Shown piece by piece: positions 45,701 through 54,627 of a stretch of 64,000 bases of DNA. Made by a program: the position numbers and the translations under genes. Positions within the stretch are counted from its first letter, which is position 1, and each line of letters opens with the position of its first letter. Where the stretch lies: NCBI GenBank assembly GCA_938083195.1, contig CALKCK010000015.1, positions 186,001 through 250,000 on the forward strand, read 5' to 3'. A model generated the notes under the pieces. The model was given only the letters and a program-made list of their open reading frames with translations, made no database searches and was not told the DNA's origin. This stretch comes from an uncultured Pirellulaceae bacterium (lineage in GTDB: Bacteria > Planctomycetota > Planctomycetia > Pirellulales > Pirellulaceae).

Positions 45701-48700
45701 AAATTTAGCCGAAACCAAATCTTCTATGACGAGTGAATCGCCAGCCAACAGATTTTGCATTTGCTTCGATTGTGAAAAATGCTTAGTAGGGTCCAACGCT
45801 CTCCCTAACCGGGCATCCCGCGGAGCCAATTCGCGAGCTGGAAAATCAGCATTTCGCTGAATTGTCTCAAAAGCATTGACCGCAACAAAACGGAGATGCT
45901 GATTTGGTCCAAGCTTATCGCGATCAATCGCAACAATCCCATTTTCGTTTGGACGCAAGTTAGTCAACAAGATGGAATCGTTGCCAAGATAGTCAAGGTT
46001 AGCAAAGTCAGCATCCGTTTCAGATTTAGAATCTTTGCGAGATGAGCGAGCGCCCGTTCCTCCAGCCCCACCACCCCTGCCTCCAAAAGACTCCCCCAAC
46101 TCGGCCAGTTGAGTGTTATTGTCTGTACTTTTCACCTCCCAAGGATTGAGAATCAAAGATGGACGCTCCAGCATATTGCCAGGGAACTTCATCGCATATT
46201 TCCGATTTAAAATATACTGGTACTCATCACCAATGATTCTGCCCTCTCGATAAACTGACCTGCGATCTCCGGGCCTATAGCCCCACGGTTCTATATCACC
46301 AACTTTGGAAAACTCGTCAAACGCATTAAAGGCAGCTTGATAACGATTAGCGAACACATGAACTCGCGTGTACTTATTCGAATTTTCTAACTGAAGTCGG
46401 ATCTTTTCTTGATTCGAACTGATTCTGGAAATCTGGAGGGCAGGGGAAGTGCGTGTTTCAAGATGGCGATTTTCACCAACGATCATATCACCAGCGTAGT
46501 TGCCTTTGACAACGCGAATTTTTATCAACTGAAATTTCTGACCGGCACGCTGACGCGGGTAGGTCAATCGCAATTCATAATCGCCTCTTGGCAAATCAGA
46601 AATTTGGATGAGCCCGTCCTCGACGTTCACCAATTTAAAGTAATCCTTTACAAAAGAATTACGACGCGTTTCCATTAGTGAAATGTACTTCCGATTTGTT
46701 TTTACAACTCCGACAGGAGCAGGCACCTTAACCTCACTACCAACCTGGACATGCATTGTCCGGACATAAGTCTGATCCTGAGTCGCAAGACTCCAGATTT
46801 TCCTCTTATTCCCATCGCGGTTTTCTACGGTAAGCTCAACCACTTCTGCCAGAGGCCCAAGCCCGACTAGACCGTCAGCATCCGATTGCAGATCCGCCAC
46901 TACCTGATTCTTAAACTCGCTTTTTAATACTTTAATTCGCACTGGTTGCCCGGGGCGGCGCTCACCATTTTTCCCGAGAACCTCCAAAAAATACCCGGCC
47001 TCGGTTGGCAACAAATGGATATCTTCAATCGTGTCTGATTTATCGATTCCATTAAACTGATAATTCCGCACCGCGGTCATTCGTCGAGTCTTATTCTCGC
47101 TAACAACTTTTAAATCCGCGGAAAGCTCGAGTGAAACGGAACTCAAGCGCGGCGGAACAACAAATTCACAGATCGTTTCCAATGCCTCGCTAAGCTTCAA
47201 GCCGTTAATCACCTTCTTGGTTGCAATCCCATCCAGGTCTGTCGCAGTGACAACTAACTTGGGCGACTCAAGCATTGAGACAGGAACAGGGTTACCACCC
47301 GCAATTTTGAGCGAAGGTCGAATTAACACCTTTGCTTTATTGCTTCTTGTCAAACTCTCTCTGTCCAAATAAATCGCTGCTTCAAATTGATAATTCTCTC
47401 CAACGTGGCTAAAGGGCCGGAGAGAACTGAAATCTCCCTGGGTCACCACCGCCGTCACGCTACCTGGTTGAGTCGAAAACGGGATCGTAATCTCCCCTTT
47501 TTCATCGTGTTGATAAAGTGAGCCATCCACCCACAAATCAGCGTCTTTCACGACATTGCCAACCTCATCCATCACCGTGAATTGCTGCCCCAAAGGCGTC
47601 ACCGAAGACGACAAATGCAACCGCCCCTTTCGGATTAAAGCCCGACTGCTTTTTCCCTGAGCAATAAAATCAACCACATACACACCACGCTGCTGCATTT
47701 GCGGAAACTTGAATTCATGTCTTTGACGAATGGCAGGGGGAGATTCATAAGAAAAGGTCTCCTCATAATTTGGCACCAATCCATCAAGATTAATGTCAGT
47801 ATCTACTTCTTTGCCTTGCGTCCGGTAGTAGTTCCCCGTATTAATTTCAAAGATCTTCACGATCAACTTCGGAACGTTTTTCAAATTCAACGACAACGCA
47901 ACATCGTCATTTACAGAGAATTGCTCTTTGTTATCTGCTGCAAACTCAATATCAACGCGTTCGAGTATTTGCTTGTACTGATCAGGTGAAAGCTTGGACG
48001 CCCACTGCTCTGCGTCGCCAATTCCATTGAGAATTTTCACCATGGCAAATTGCTGCCCAAGGTAAGTCTCTCGCACGTAAGGTGTAAACTGTGAAACACC
48101 ATCTGCATTACGCAGAAAATGATGCAAGTAATCTTTCACCAAAAGTTGATCATCCGCTACTGGCGGTAACATAATCCGATCAGAATAATTGGCTTGCAAA
48201 TTTGCGATGGTCTGGCTCTTCTTGTTTTTCAAGAGAGCTGGATTTATATAAACGACACTCTTAGGAAGTTTGAGGTACTCCACAAACAAATCCAAATCGT
48301 AAATCCCCTGAATTCGATTGAGTTCGAGCATGCGATACAACACGCAAGCTTTGAGCGAATTGAAATTCGAATTGAGAGGGGTTACAAATCTCTTCAGCCG
48401 TTCCAAATACTTACGATGCTCTAAATGGTTTGCTGTCCATTCCACATCTTCGGACGGATAGAGTTTTTTTAAATAGATGTCGACATAACGATCAATTGTT
48501 TTCGATTTTGGATATCGCTTGGCAAGTTCATCCATTTGTTCCAGCGTCATCAGCTGGTGAATTTTCATTGAACCAAAACCCTTGCTATACGGTGCAGTCA
48601 AATCCGCAGCAATTAGCTCGACTAAATTTGGAAAATCTGGATGCTGCAAACGATTCAGCAAATCGCGCCGCTTGGCCGCGTCCAATTGACTTGGGGACAA

Positions 48701-49213
48701 CAGCCTTAAACCGCGCTCTGTAAAACCACCAGTTAATTTGGATGACTTCAATGCCGACTCAACCAACCGATCATTGGAGATCAATTTTTGATCAAACTCA
48801 GTCGGAAAATTTTGCGCGGCCTGAGGCAGTTTTTGCCGATGCGCAAAATAAAGATTCAATTCTTTGATTAGAAAATCTAGCGACTCCTGAGGATTACTGC
48901 TGTATCTCAGAAGAGCTTGACGATTCCGAATAACTCGGTAATTCTTCTGCTCTCCTAGACGCTTTTTCCATTTATCCAGAATCTCATCAACCTTTTCGTA
49001 CTGTTCAAGGTTTTGATGGTGGAGCGCATGGAAATAATAATAATCACTTGTGCCGGGAACCATTTTCTTCAGAACAGATTCTCGATTAGAAGAAAGCACG
49101 AACTCTTCGAGAACGCCGATCTCCTGACCCGACAATGACTTGCCATCAGGCACCTGCTGAAAGCCAAGGAACACCGATAAAACCAACGCGCTATTAGTTA
49201 ACCATCGCCGCAT
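42716..49213 (-). CDS. Giant exported protein (about 2165 residues), possible alpha-2-macroglobulin-like core
   Basis: A signal peptide (RRWLTNSALVLSVFLGF) is preceded by ATG 49213, which follows GGGAG by six bases. The first 400 residues are helical and Tyr/Leu-rich. Beta-rich domains follow from about residue 420. There, NLKNVPKLIVKIFEINTGNYY and RPGQPVRIKVL resemble the macroglobulin-like beta domains of bacterial alpha-2-macroglobulins, but no thioester (CGEQ) was found. Two Gly-rich spacers lie near residues 1044 and 1358 (GGRGGGAGG, GGGGFGGGGLGGG). The last domain resembles a carboxypeptidase-regulatory-like beta fold. No membrane anchor is seen. It may be a surface or periplasmic scaffold; function is unknown. 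Confidence 0.8.
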   Translation of the reverse strand: MRRWLTNSALVLSVFLGFQQVPDGKSLSGQEIGVLEEFVLSSNRESVLKKMVPGTSDYYYFHALHHQNLEQYEKVDEILDKWKKRLGEQKNYRVIRNRQALLRYSSNPQESLDFLIKELNLYFAHRQKLPQAAQNFPTEFDQKLISNDRLVESALKSSKLTGGFTERGLRLLSPSQLDAAKRRDLLNRLQHPDFPNLVELIAADLTAPYSKGFGSMKIHQLMTLEQMDELAKRYPKSKTIDRYVDIYLKKLYPSEDVEWTANHLEHRKYLERLKRFVTPLNSNFNSLKACVLYRMLELNRIQGIYDLDLFVEYLKLPKSVVYINPALLKNKKSQTIANLQANYSDRIMLPPVADDQLLVKDYLHHFLRNADGVSQFTPYVRETYLGQQFAMVKILNGIGDAEQWASKLSPDQYKQILERVDIEFAADNKEQFSVNDDVALSLNLKNVPKLIVKIFEINTGNYYRTQGKEVDTDINLDGLVPNYEETFSYESPPAIRQRHEFKFPQMQQRGVYVVDFIAQGKSSRALIRKGRLHLSSSVTPLGQQFTVMDEVGNVVKDADLWVDGSLYQHDEKGEITIPFSTQPGSVTAVVTQGDFSSLRPFSHVGENYQFEAAIYLDRESLTRSNKAKVLIRPSLKIAGGNPVPVSMLESPKLVVTATDLDGIATKKVINGLKLSEALETICEFVVPPRLSSVSLELSADLKVVSENKTRRMTAVRNYQFNGIDKSDTIEDIHLLPTEAGYFLEVLGKNGERRPGQPVRIKVLKSEFKNQVVADLQSDADGLVGLGPLAEVVELTVENRDGNKRKIWSLATQDQTYVRTMHVQVGSEVKVPAPVGVVKTNRKYISLMETRRNSFVKDYFKLVNVEDGLIQISDLPRGDYELRLTYPRQRAGQKFQLIKIRVVKGNYAGDMIVGENRHLETRTSPALQISRISSNQEKIRLQLENSNKYTRVHVFANRYQAAFNAFDEFSKVGDIEPWGYRPGDRRSVYREGRIIGDEYQYILNRKYAMKFPGNMLERPSLILNPWEVKSTDNNTQLAELGESFGGRGGGAGGTGARSSRKDSKSETDADFANLDYLGNDSILLTNLRPNENGIVAIDRDKLGPNQHLRFVAVNAFETIQRNADFPARELAPRDARLGRALDPTKHFSQSKQMQNLLAGDSLVIEDLVSAKFQQFDDLGDAFQLMLALNPSSSLSKFEFILNWKDKTSAEKRILYSKFACHELNFFLMKKDYEFFESVILPFLKNKRDRTFMDLWFLKENLNRFAQPWEYSRLNAFEKILLSQRLEQRRDEIARNIDETYFLNPTPRSELDRLFDSSIRSRGLDESKIAKIASARAPKGRALPPASQKSFSDGELGDGRAGGGGFGGGGLGGGMGGKASERSRKFLGRTEATDGAAADEMNSGNETVPLSFKADQEADHMLRDQVKKKQSSKAGEKSQFEEEQMDKYFFARPGNLAFAREKLARLYTRVAPTMEWRENNYYQLLPEGQNSVLITSNRFWRDYASHREGAFLSPHFAESSRNFTEIMLALAVLDLPFEEPEQNFEFVDNTMTYKAAGPTIVLHQQVKDAIFERGNSTVLVSENFFQKNDRYRYENGVRFDKFVNDDFLAHTLYGSQVVLTNPTSTPMSVELLMQIPSGSMTSSGSRETRTVLMSLEAFSTATFEYAFYFPEAGGFEHYPAHVSAKERVIAVADPVTFKVVDRPAEVDKTSWEFVSQNGTNDDVIDFLNRENVLRLKLDAIAFRMKDKAFFERTIETLRSRCAYNNVLWSYAVKHDDPVAINEYLSHANKLISQCGAYLQSDLLSIDPVERNWYSHKEYSPLVNARAHQLGATRKILNPEFASQYGQLLTVLSNRRNLTDDDQLALTYYLLLQDRIEAAMLHFGKVSKANLDSKLQYDYCDAYLDMYRADPKSAAEKAAVWADHPVPRWANRFKQILAQVDEINGASATTVNPKDNAEVQTEMAARAPSFDFKVESGVAKINFQNLDELTVNLYEMDVELLFSRSPFAQDNLDGFSLIRPNSSQQVTLNNKTDNGEVQMDGGKRIHEFELPAEMQNKNVLVELVGGDQTRSIPYFAHSLDIQMVEKFGQVKVSEASTGKPIAKTYVKVYAKSADGTVAFHKDGYTDLRGRFDYVSQSNTSLDGIVKFSILMMSENQGAVIRQARPPME

Positions 49214-49487
49214 GCTGAACTCCCACATTTGATTCTCTTAAATTTGCCAGTTTCCAACCTTATCCAGGTCTTCTAACACACTGTTAGGCCGCAACTATTT
49301 CTATGCACAAAGCCTGTAGATCGTTAAAAAACGTAGATCCTTCAACGATCAATTCAACTTTTGACTCTGAGTTTCACGCATGAATCCCAATTTTGTTAGG
49401 ATATTTGTTGATTTTTCATCTAAAACCGTTAGATCTCCTTAAAAACCGAACCTATTGTCGCTTAACTAAACAGCAAACGAGAATTCA

Positions 49488-49982
49488 ATGCTCTTTCGCA
49501 ACCTCAACAATCCCCCCCCATCAGCCACTTCCTGGGAAGATCTCGCCTTTGGAGCGCCAACGATTATGGGTTTTGCGGAGTTGTGCCGACAGAGAATTGC
49601 GTCTCCGCTTAATCACGCGGATGTGGAATTCGACCTAAACCATGAGCTTACCCTGGAAGCGAAGACGATCCTTGCCGCCGCCGCTAATCGCGGCACCATC
49701 GACATTCGCGCCAACAAAGACTCATTCAACTCGGCAGAACGATTCCTCGCAGTCTGCGTGGAATCCGAACTTGAGAAGCGACTGCTCTTTCTCCAAAAAG
49801 AGAATCCAGAGCAGACCGTCAAATTCCTAGAGGGGTTCCGTCAACTCTGCCAACACGGTCTGATTCTTCACCACCTCCAACGAGATTTCTCGCTTTCGGC
49901 TTTCGGCTTTGAATTTGCCCAGTCTCTTAATCATGACGATTACGCATCAAGCTTAAAATTTGCCAGCGAAATTGACCACTGA
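49488..49982 (+). CDS. Conserved-looking hypothetical protein, 164 residues
   Basis: No family was recognised. The protein is soluble and mostly helical. An Asn/Pro/Ser-rich N-terminus (residues 1-18) is followed by LAFGAPTIMGFAELCRQRI and NSAERFLAVCVESELEKRLLFLQKE. It has no signal or membrane segment. The ATG has a weak CGAGA upstream. It is divergent from the giant gene and convergent with rplQ, whose terminator lies just beyond. Balanced amino acid use supports coding, but the role is unknown. Confidence 0.6.
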   Translation: MLFRNLNNPPPSATSWEDLAFGAPTIMGFAELCRQRIASPLNHADVEFDLNHELTLEAKTILAAAANRGTIDIRANKDSFNSAERFLAVCVESELEKRLLFLQKENPEQTVKFLEGFRQLCQHGLILHHLQRDFSLSAFGFEFAQSLNHDDYASSLKFASEIDH

Positions 49983-50021
49983 ACGGATTTACCCCAAGAG
50001 CCGCAAGTTTCGCGATAGGCA

Positions 50022-50057
50022 TAAAAAAAGCCCGCTGTGTCTTTCACAGCGGGCTTT
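50022..50057 (-). terminator. Terminator of the r-protein/rpoA cluster
   Basis: AAAGCCCGCTGTG / CACAGCGGGCTTT forms a 13-bp stem. On the minus strand it is followed by seven T. It follows the rplQ stop by 20 bases and may also serve the convergent gene. Confidence 0.9.
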
Positions 50058-50076
50058 GAAATTGCTCTCGCTTATT

Positions 50077-50778
50077 TTACTCTTCTTCGCTGGATGTCGC
50101 TTCAGCTTCGCCACCTTCAGCAACTGCCTCGACTTCATCAACGGCCGGTGCTTCTGCTTCGGCAGTTGTCTCGTCTTCGCCTTCGTCGACAAAGGCTGGT
50201 TTTTGACTGACTTGAGAAACGCGATCGTGTACGCCCACGAACTCAAGAATCGCTTGCGTTCCAGCATCACCTAATCGAGGCTCGGCTAAACGCATGACGC
50301 GAGTGTAGCCGCCGGGACGATCAACGAAACGATGGGCGACGTCGTCGAACAGGATTTCAACGGCTTCTTTGTCACGCAGCAGTGCGAATACGCGTCGGCG
50401 GGCGGTAACCGCGGGAGCCATTGCAGCAACCCACTTTTTCCAGTTTTCACTTTCACGCCACTGCTTCCAAGCTTCTGTGTTTCGCTCGGCATCGGTTGCA
50501 AATTCTTCAGCCGCCTCTTCGTGAGGAATCGAATTCTTTGCAATCGTAATGCACTTCTCAACGAGCGGTTTGACCTCTTTCGCCTTTTGAATTGTCGTTA
50601 CAACACGACCCTTAAAACGCGGAGGATTCACAACAGATTTACCATCCGCCATGGTCAAACCATCGTAATACGACTCGTCTCGTTCGGTTAAAAACAAGCC
50701 AGTCGCGAGGTTTCGCAGCATTGCTTTGCGATGACTGGAAGATCGACCCAAGCGTCTTCCCTTTTTCTTATGTCTCAT
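50077..50778 (-). CDS. rplQ: Ribosomal protein L17, enlarged form
   Basis: L17 is part of the large ribosomal subunit. The core is clear: MRHKKKGRRLGRSSSHRKAML, NLATGLFLTERDE, IQKAKEVKPLVEK, RRRVFALLRDKEAV and FVDRPGGYTRVMRL. At 233 residues it is nearly twice the usual 116-130. There are two insertions, one of about 25 residues after the first helices and one of about 45 with a Trp-rich AWKQWRESENWKKW stretch. There is also an acidic Glu/Ala tail of about 45 residues. Acidic tails are unusual in a basic ribosomal protein. The gene closes the rpoA operon. Confidence 0.95.
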   Translation of the reverse strand: MRHKKKGRRLGRSSSHRKAMLRNLATGLFLTERDESYYDGLTMADGKSVVNPPRFKGRVVTTIQKAKEVKPLVEKCITIAKNSIPHEEAAEEFATDAERNTEAWKQWRESENWKKWVAAMAPAVTARRRVFALLRDKEAVEILFDDVAHRFVDRPGGYTRVMRLAEPRLGDAGTQAILEFVGVHDRVSQVSQKPAFVDEGEDETTAEAEAPAVDEVEAVAEGGEAEATSSEEE

Positions 50779-50897
50779 TGGTACACCAAAAGGTCTGTTA
50801 TCTAATTTTTTTATTATTGCTTTTCAGCCAGAGGCTACATCTATGCTCTGGCTCCAAACTTGACTCGTCAAAGTGCGACAAGTCGTTTAAGTATCAC

Positions 50898-51887
50898 TTA
50901 TGAAATCTGTGGTGCAGGAGGAACTTTCATTCCTAAATGAAGCCCCAACTCACTCAACAACTGACGGACTTCCACCAACGTTGTTTCACCAAAATTTCTT
51001 ATTTCCATCAACTGATCTTCGTTGCGTTGAACCAAATCTCGCACAACACCGATTCCGGCGTACTCAAGACAGTTACTGGCTCGAACTGAAAATCTCAATT
51101 CTGAAATTGGCATGTTCAGTTTTGCTTCCAATGCCGCATCAATGCCACCCTTGCTGCGTGGCTGAGAGTGGACTTGTGCACCCAACTCAGAATATTGAAC
51201 GAATGGATTAAGGTGCTTACGCGTAATCTTAGCAGCCTCAACCACAGCCATCTCAGGATGAATCGAACCGTTGGTCCAAACTTCCAATGTCAACTTGTCG
51301 TAGTTAGTTTTCTGACCAACACGAGTCTCTTCAACATCGTAGCGAACGCGTGTCACTGGACTGTAAACCGCGTCAATTGGAATGATTCCAACTTCGTGAT
51401 CTCGACCACTGTGCTCTGTCGCTGGAACATAACCACGACCGTTCTCAACAACCATTTCCATCATAAACGGAACATCATCGGTGAGCGTCACCAAAGTGTG
51501 ATCAAAGTTAATAATTTCAACATCGCCACCGGTCTGAATATCAGCACCTGTGATCGGGCCCGCAGTGCTCTTTTCGATCGTGATGACTTTCATTTGATCG
51601 GTATGATTTTTGACAATCAACGATTTCACGTTCAACACAATATCCGTAACGTCTTCAAGAACGCCGGGAATCGAAGAAAATTCGTGGTTCGCTCCACGTA
51701 TTTTCAACTGCGTAATCGCACTGCCTTCGAGACTCGAGAGCAATACGCGGCGGAGACTGTTTCCGATCGTCGTCCCAAAGCCTCGCTCGAAAGGTTCAGC
51801 CATGAACTTTCCGTAAGTGTTAGTAAGAGTCTTACGATCGCAATCTACAACGCTTGGTAATTCCAAACCGCGCCAACGAACGTGCAT
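50898..51887 (-). CDS. rpoA: RNA polymerase alpha subunit
   Basis: The 329-residue alpha subunit forms the dimer on which RNA polymerase assembles. The N-terminal domain has [21 protein letters not shown] and [11 protein letters not shown]. The flexible linker is followed by an intact C-terminal domain ([20 protein letters not shown] and [17 protein letters not shown]), which contacts upstream promoter DNA and activators. GGAG lies seven bases before the ATG. A 17-bp tandem duplication occurs directly upstream in the leader. rplQ follows after about 120 bases. Confidence 0.98.
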   Translation of the reverse strand: MHVRWRGLELPSVVDCDRKTLTNTYGKFMAEPFERGFGTTIGNSLRRVLLSSLEGSAITQLKIRGANHEFSSIPGVLEDVTDIVLNVKSLIVKNHTDQMKVITIEKSTAGPITGADIQTGGDVEIINFDHTLVTLTDDVPFMMEMVVENGRGYVPATEHSGRDHEVGIIPIDAVYSPVTRVRYDVEETRVGQKTNYDKLTLEVWTNGSIHPEMAVVEAAKITRKHLNPFVQYSELGAQVHSQPRSKGGIDAALEAKLNMPISELRFSVRASNCLEYAGIGVVRDLVQRNEDQLMEIRNFGETTLVEVRQLLSELGLHLGMKVPPAPQIS

Positions 51888-51902
51888 TGAGGATCTCCGT
51901 TA

Positions 51903-51936
51903 AAGGTCAATCTTGAATCAAGGTCAATCTTGAAAC
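51903..51936 (-). repeat. 17-bp tandem duplication in the rpoA leader
   Basis: AAGGTCAATCTTGAATC and AAGGTCAATCTTGAAAC (plus-strand reading) lie side by side and differ at one base. The array ends 15 bases before the rpoA start codon. Confidence 0.9.
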
Positions 51937-52070
51937 ACTCGTATTCGAGATTGTAATTTCTGTGAATTGAATATGCTGAAAGCTTGTTTGCCAAGACCCA
52001 ATGTTCGCCGCTTGCGGAACACTCAATCCGAGGCACTCGCAGACTAAAAAAGCCGGCGAGATCGGCCAGA

Positions 52071-52451
52071 TTATACGCGTCTCTTCTTCCGTGGACGGCA
52101 ACCGTTGTGAGGAATTGGTGTGCAATCCTCAATCGATTTAATGTTCAAACCAGCAGCCTGCAGCGCTGTGATCGCACTCTCTCGCCCACTTCCAGGGCCC
52201 TTCACGCGGACATCGACTTCTTTCACCCCAAACTTCAGGGCCTTGTCGGCTGCCTGCTGAGCAGCACTCTGCCCGGCAAAAGGAGTACTTTTTCGGCTGC
52301 CCTTGAAACCACACGTTCCAGCACTGGCCCAACAAAGCGTCTCGCCTTTTGTGTCAGTAATCGTGACGGTCGTGTTGTTAAATGTCGCCTGAATGTGAGC
52401 AATACCGTACGTAACGTTACGGCGAACTCGACGTTTTTTAGTCTTAGCCAC
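52071..52451 (-). CDS. rpsK: Ribosomal protein S11
   Basis: The 126-residue S11 of the small subunit has [51 protein letters not shown] and the C-terminal [18 protein letters not shown]. It starts with GTG 52451, with GGAG ten bases upstream. rpoA is 183 bases downstream; rpsD, which usually stands between rpsK and rpoA, is absent. Confidence 0.97.
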   Translation of the reverse strand: MAKTKKRRVRRNVTYGIAHIQATFNNTTVTITDTKGETLCWASAGTCGFKGSRKSTPFAGQSAAQQAADKALKFGVKEVDVRVKGPGSGRESAITALQAAGLNIKSIEDCTPIPHNGCRPRKKRRV

Positions 52452-52587
52452 TGCTTGCTTTCTCCGCTTTCATGACGCGTCAACCGACGCGTTTGATTAT
52501 GTTGAATTTTTCTTATGCTGTATTTAAAGATCGTGATCAAACTCAAGAGCCTAATACTCCCAAGTCCATCAACCGAGTTACCAAGGA

Positions 52588-52971
52588 CTACTTGAGATCC
52601 TTGACACCCTTCTTTCCTGCAACAGTCTTCTTAGGACCTTTTCTCGTTCGAGCATTCGTCTTGGTTCGTTGCCCGCGAACCGGCAATCCAACACGATGGC
52701 GAATTCCTCGGTAACATCGAATGTCACGAAGCCGCCCAATGTTTTGCTGCACTAGACGCCGCAAGGGACCCTCAACCGTGTAATCACGCTCGAGAATCGT
52801 TGCAATTCGACCGATTTCTTCATCGGTTAAATCACGCGCACGTTTATCCTGATCAATTCCCGCCTTGTGACATAAGTCACGAGCAGTCTGATTGCCAACA
52901 CCGTACAAATAGGTAAGCGAAATGACGGCTTTTCTGTCATTCGGAATGTCAACACCCAACAAACGCGGCAT
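52588..52971 (-). CDS. rpsM: Ribosomal protein S13
   Basis: The 127-residue S13 contacts the 30S head and P-site. It shows [55 protein letters not shown] and a basic tail. GGAG lies seven bases before the ATG. rpsK follows after 136 bases, a wide gap for this operon. Confidence 0.97.
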   Translation of the reverse strand: MPRLLGVDIPNDRKAVISLTYLYGVGNQTARDLCHKAGIDQDKRARDLTDEEIGRIATILERDYTVEGPLRRLVQQNIGRLRDIRCYRGIRHRVGLPVRGQRTKTNARTRKGPKKTVAGKKGVKDLK

Positions 52972-53239
52972 ACGATTTCTCCAACGGACCTGAACGCAGG
53001 TCGACTACATAAATGTTCGATTTAATAAATTTTACTGTCTTGTGCTCACTGAAGTGACCACCACATCAGTATGCAATGACTCACCATGTCGATCAGGAGT
53101 TTCGTCCCGAACGATCTTTGCCTGTTCATTGCCCATCAAAGCGCAATCGAGGCTAAATTTTCAATCCATTGAGTAAGCGTTCCATCCATTGGAACCCTTG
53201 TTGCTCTTACAACCATATTTTTGGCTGCGTTGCAAAAAT

Positions 53240-53353
53240 CTAACCCTGACGCTGTTTATGGCGCGGGTTGGTGCAGATTACGTATACTCGGCCTTTACGC
53301 CGAACAACCTTACAATTCTCGCAAATTCGCTTCACGCTAGCGCGGACTTTCAT
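53240..53353 (-). CDS. rpmJ: Ribosomal protein L36
   Basis: A 37-residue protein opens [17 protein letters not shown] and ends [13 protein letters not shown]. It carries the three Cys and one His of the zinc-binding L36 (CENC, later C and H). It is the first gene of the minus-strand cluster, 268 bases before rpsM. It is too short for most ORF screens but unmistakable. The ribosome site is weak (GAG some distance from ATG). infA, the usual partner, is not seen. Confidence 0.95.
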   Translation of the reverse strand: MKVRASVKRICENCKVVRRKGRVYVICTNPRHKQRQG

Positions 53354-53808
53354 CGAAGTTCTACTCGCTCTTATTCATCTTGTTTAAAGCCCACCAGTAT
53401 AGGAATTTAGTGGCAATTTTCACAAGGGCCAATCTGGTCCTAATTCGTTATTTTCCTAGGTCACACCAATTTATCGCCTTGAAGGTGAGTCCAGCTTCAA
53501 TCAGATCCTGTAAACCAGTGGCCAAATCAACGCTTTTCCCCGTAAAAATTCAATATTGACGCCCAAACATCTCCAAGTTGACAGTTTTGACCCTCGGAAC
53601 CAGTTTTTAGTCTTTTAGTTGTTTCGGGAACAAAAAAAGTCTTTGTGCGACAGAAAACCGATCGCCCACGCCTTTCCCTTCCTTCGAAATAGCCCATTCC
53701 CCCACTCCCCTCCAGCCCACCAATCAACTCGTCGCCTCCATAACCCCAACCCAAATGAGCCTCCCAGCCTTCGCACCAACTCCTCAGACAACTTCAAACC
53801 CCGGGAGA
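53354..53808. other. Intergenic region upstream of rpmJ
   Basis: About 455 bases show no supported gene. Competing short frames on both strands (about 53527-53939) are Gly- or Pro-rich artefacts. The promoter of the r-protein cluster is expected here, but no clear -35/-10 pair was picked out. Confidence 0.5.
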
Positions 53809-54444
53809 TCAATCGTCTTCAAGCTCTAAGCTCTGCCACAAATACCAACAGGCGACAGTGGCATAAGGACGCCAAGCAGTTGCGATTTCAAGCATTTTCG
53901 ACTTATTGGGAAGTTCACCAAGCTGGTAATGCCTGGTAATCGCATTCTTTATCCCCAAATCATCCCATGGAAAAATGTCCATCCTCCCTAGAGAGAACAT
54001 CAAAAACATTTGAGCCGTCCAGATCCCAATTCCCTTTACTTGGGTCAATATTTCAATAACGGCATCATCAGACTGGCGCGGCAAGTCGTCCAGCTTTACG
54101 ACTCCAGAATGGACTTTCTCGGCAAGGTCTAAGACATACGACGCTTTTTGACGCGAAACTCCCAATTCCCGCAATCCATCAACATCGAATTTCAAAATCG
54201 CTTCGGGCGTGAACTTAGGACTTTCATTCAAATCGCACGTGGCTTCTAGGAGGCGGGTATTAACGGTCCTTGCTGCCGCCACCGATATTTGCTGAGAAAC
54301 GATTGAGCTGACAAGTGTTCCGAATCGATCTCGGTTCGTTTTCGCATGAAATGGACCAACCCATTTAATGATTCGCTTCATGACGGGATCGCTTTTCTGA
54401 AGATGCAACCGGGCCGCTTTAATGTGCTGTCCGTAAAATGGCAT
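53809..54444 (-). CDS. AlkA-like DNA-3-methyladenine glycosylase (HhH-GPD)
   Basis: This 211-residue helix-hairpin-helix base-excision enzyme has a helix FGTLVSSIVSQQISVAAARTV. The hairpin VKGIGIWTAQMFLM follows, then the GPD segment FPWDDLGIKNAI, where the first Asp is the expected catalytic residue. It removes alkylated bases in the cytoplasm. ATG 54444 follows GGAG by four bases. The protein lacks the N-terminal AlkA beta domain, so it is the short archaeal/planctomycete type. It is divergent from the ligase gene. Confidence 0.9.
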   Translation of the reverse strand: MPFYGQHIKAARLHLQKSDPVMKRIIKWVGPFHAKTNRDRFGTLVSSIVSQQISVAAARTVNTRLLEATCDLNESPKFTPEAILKFDVDGLRELGVSRQKASYVLDLAEKVHSGVVKLDDLPRQSDDAVIEILTQVKGIGIWTAQMFLMFSLGRMDIFPWDDLGIKNAITRHYQLGELPNKSKMLEIATAWRPYATVACWYLWQSLELEDD

Positions 54445-54627
54445 GTATCTCCAATCAACCGTTAGAAAAACTGGGTTTGGCGCACCGCCCCCATTGCTTA
54501 TGCAAGTTGAGCCCAGTGTAACTCTTTCCTCTAACCAATTCACCGTGCCAATCCACCATGAGCCCGGGAATCAGCATTTTGAGATCGCCCGATTTACGCT
54601 GGTCCCCGCCGCGTTTATCATTTTTAT

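Noticed and set aside
53527..53939. Overlapping Gly-rich and Pro-rich ORFs on both strands upstream of rpmJ
   Set aside because: They mirror each other and overlap the glycosylase gene; no ribosome sites or known domains.
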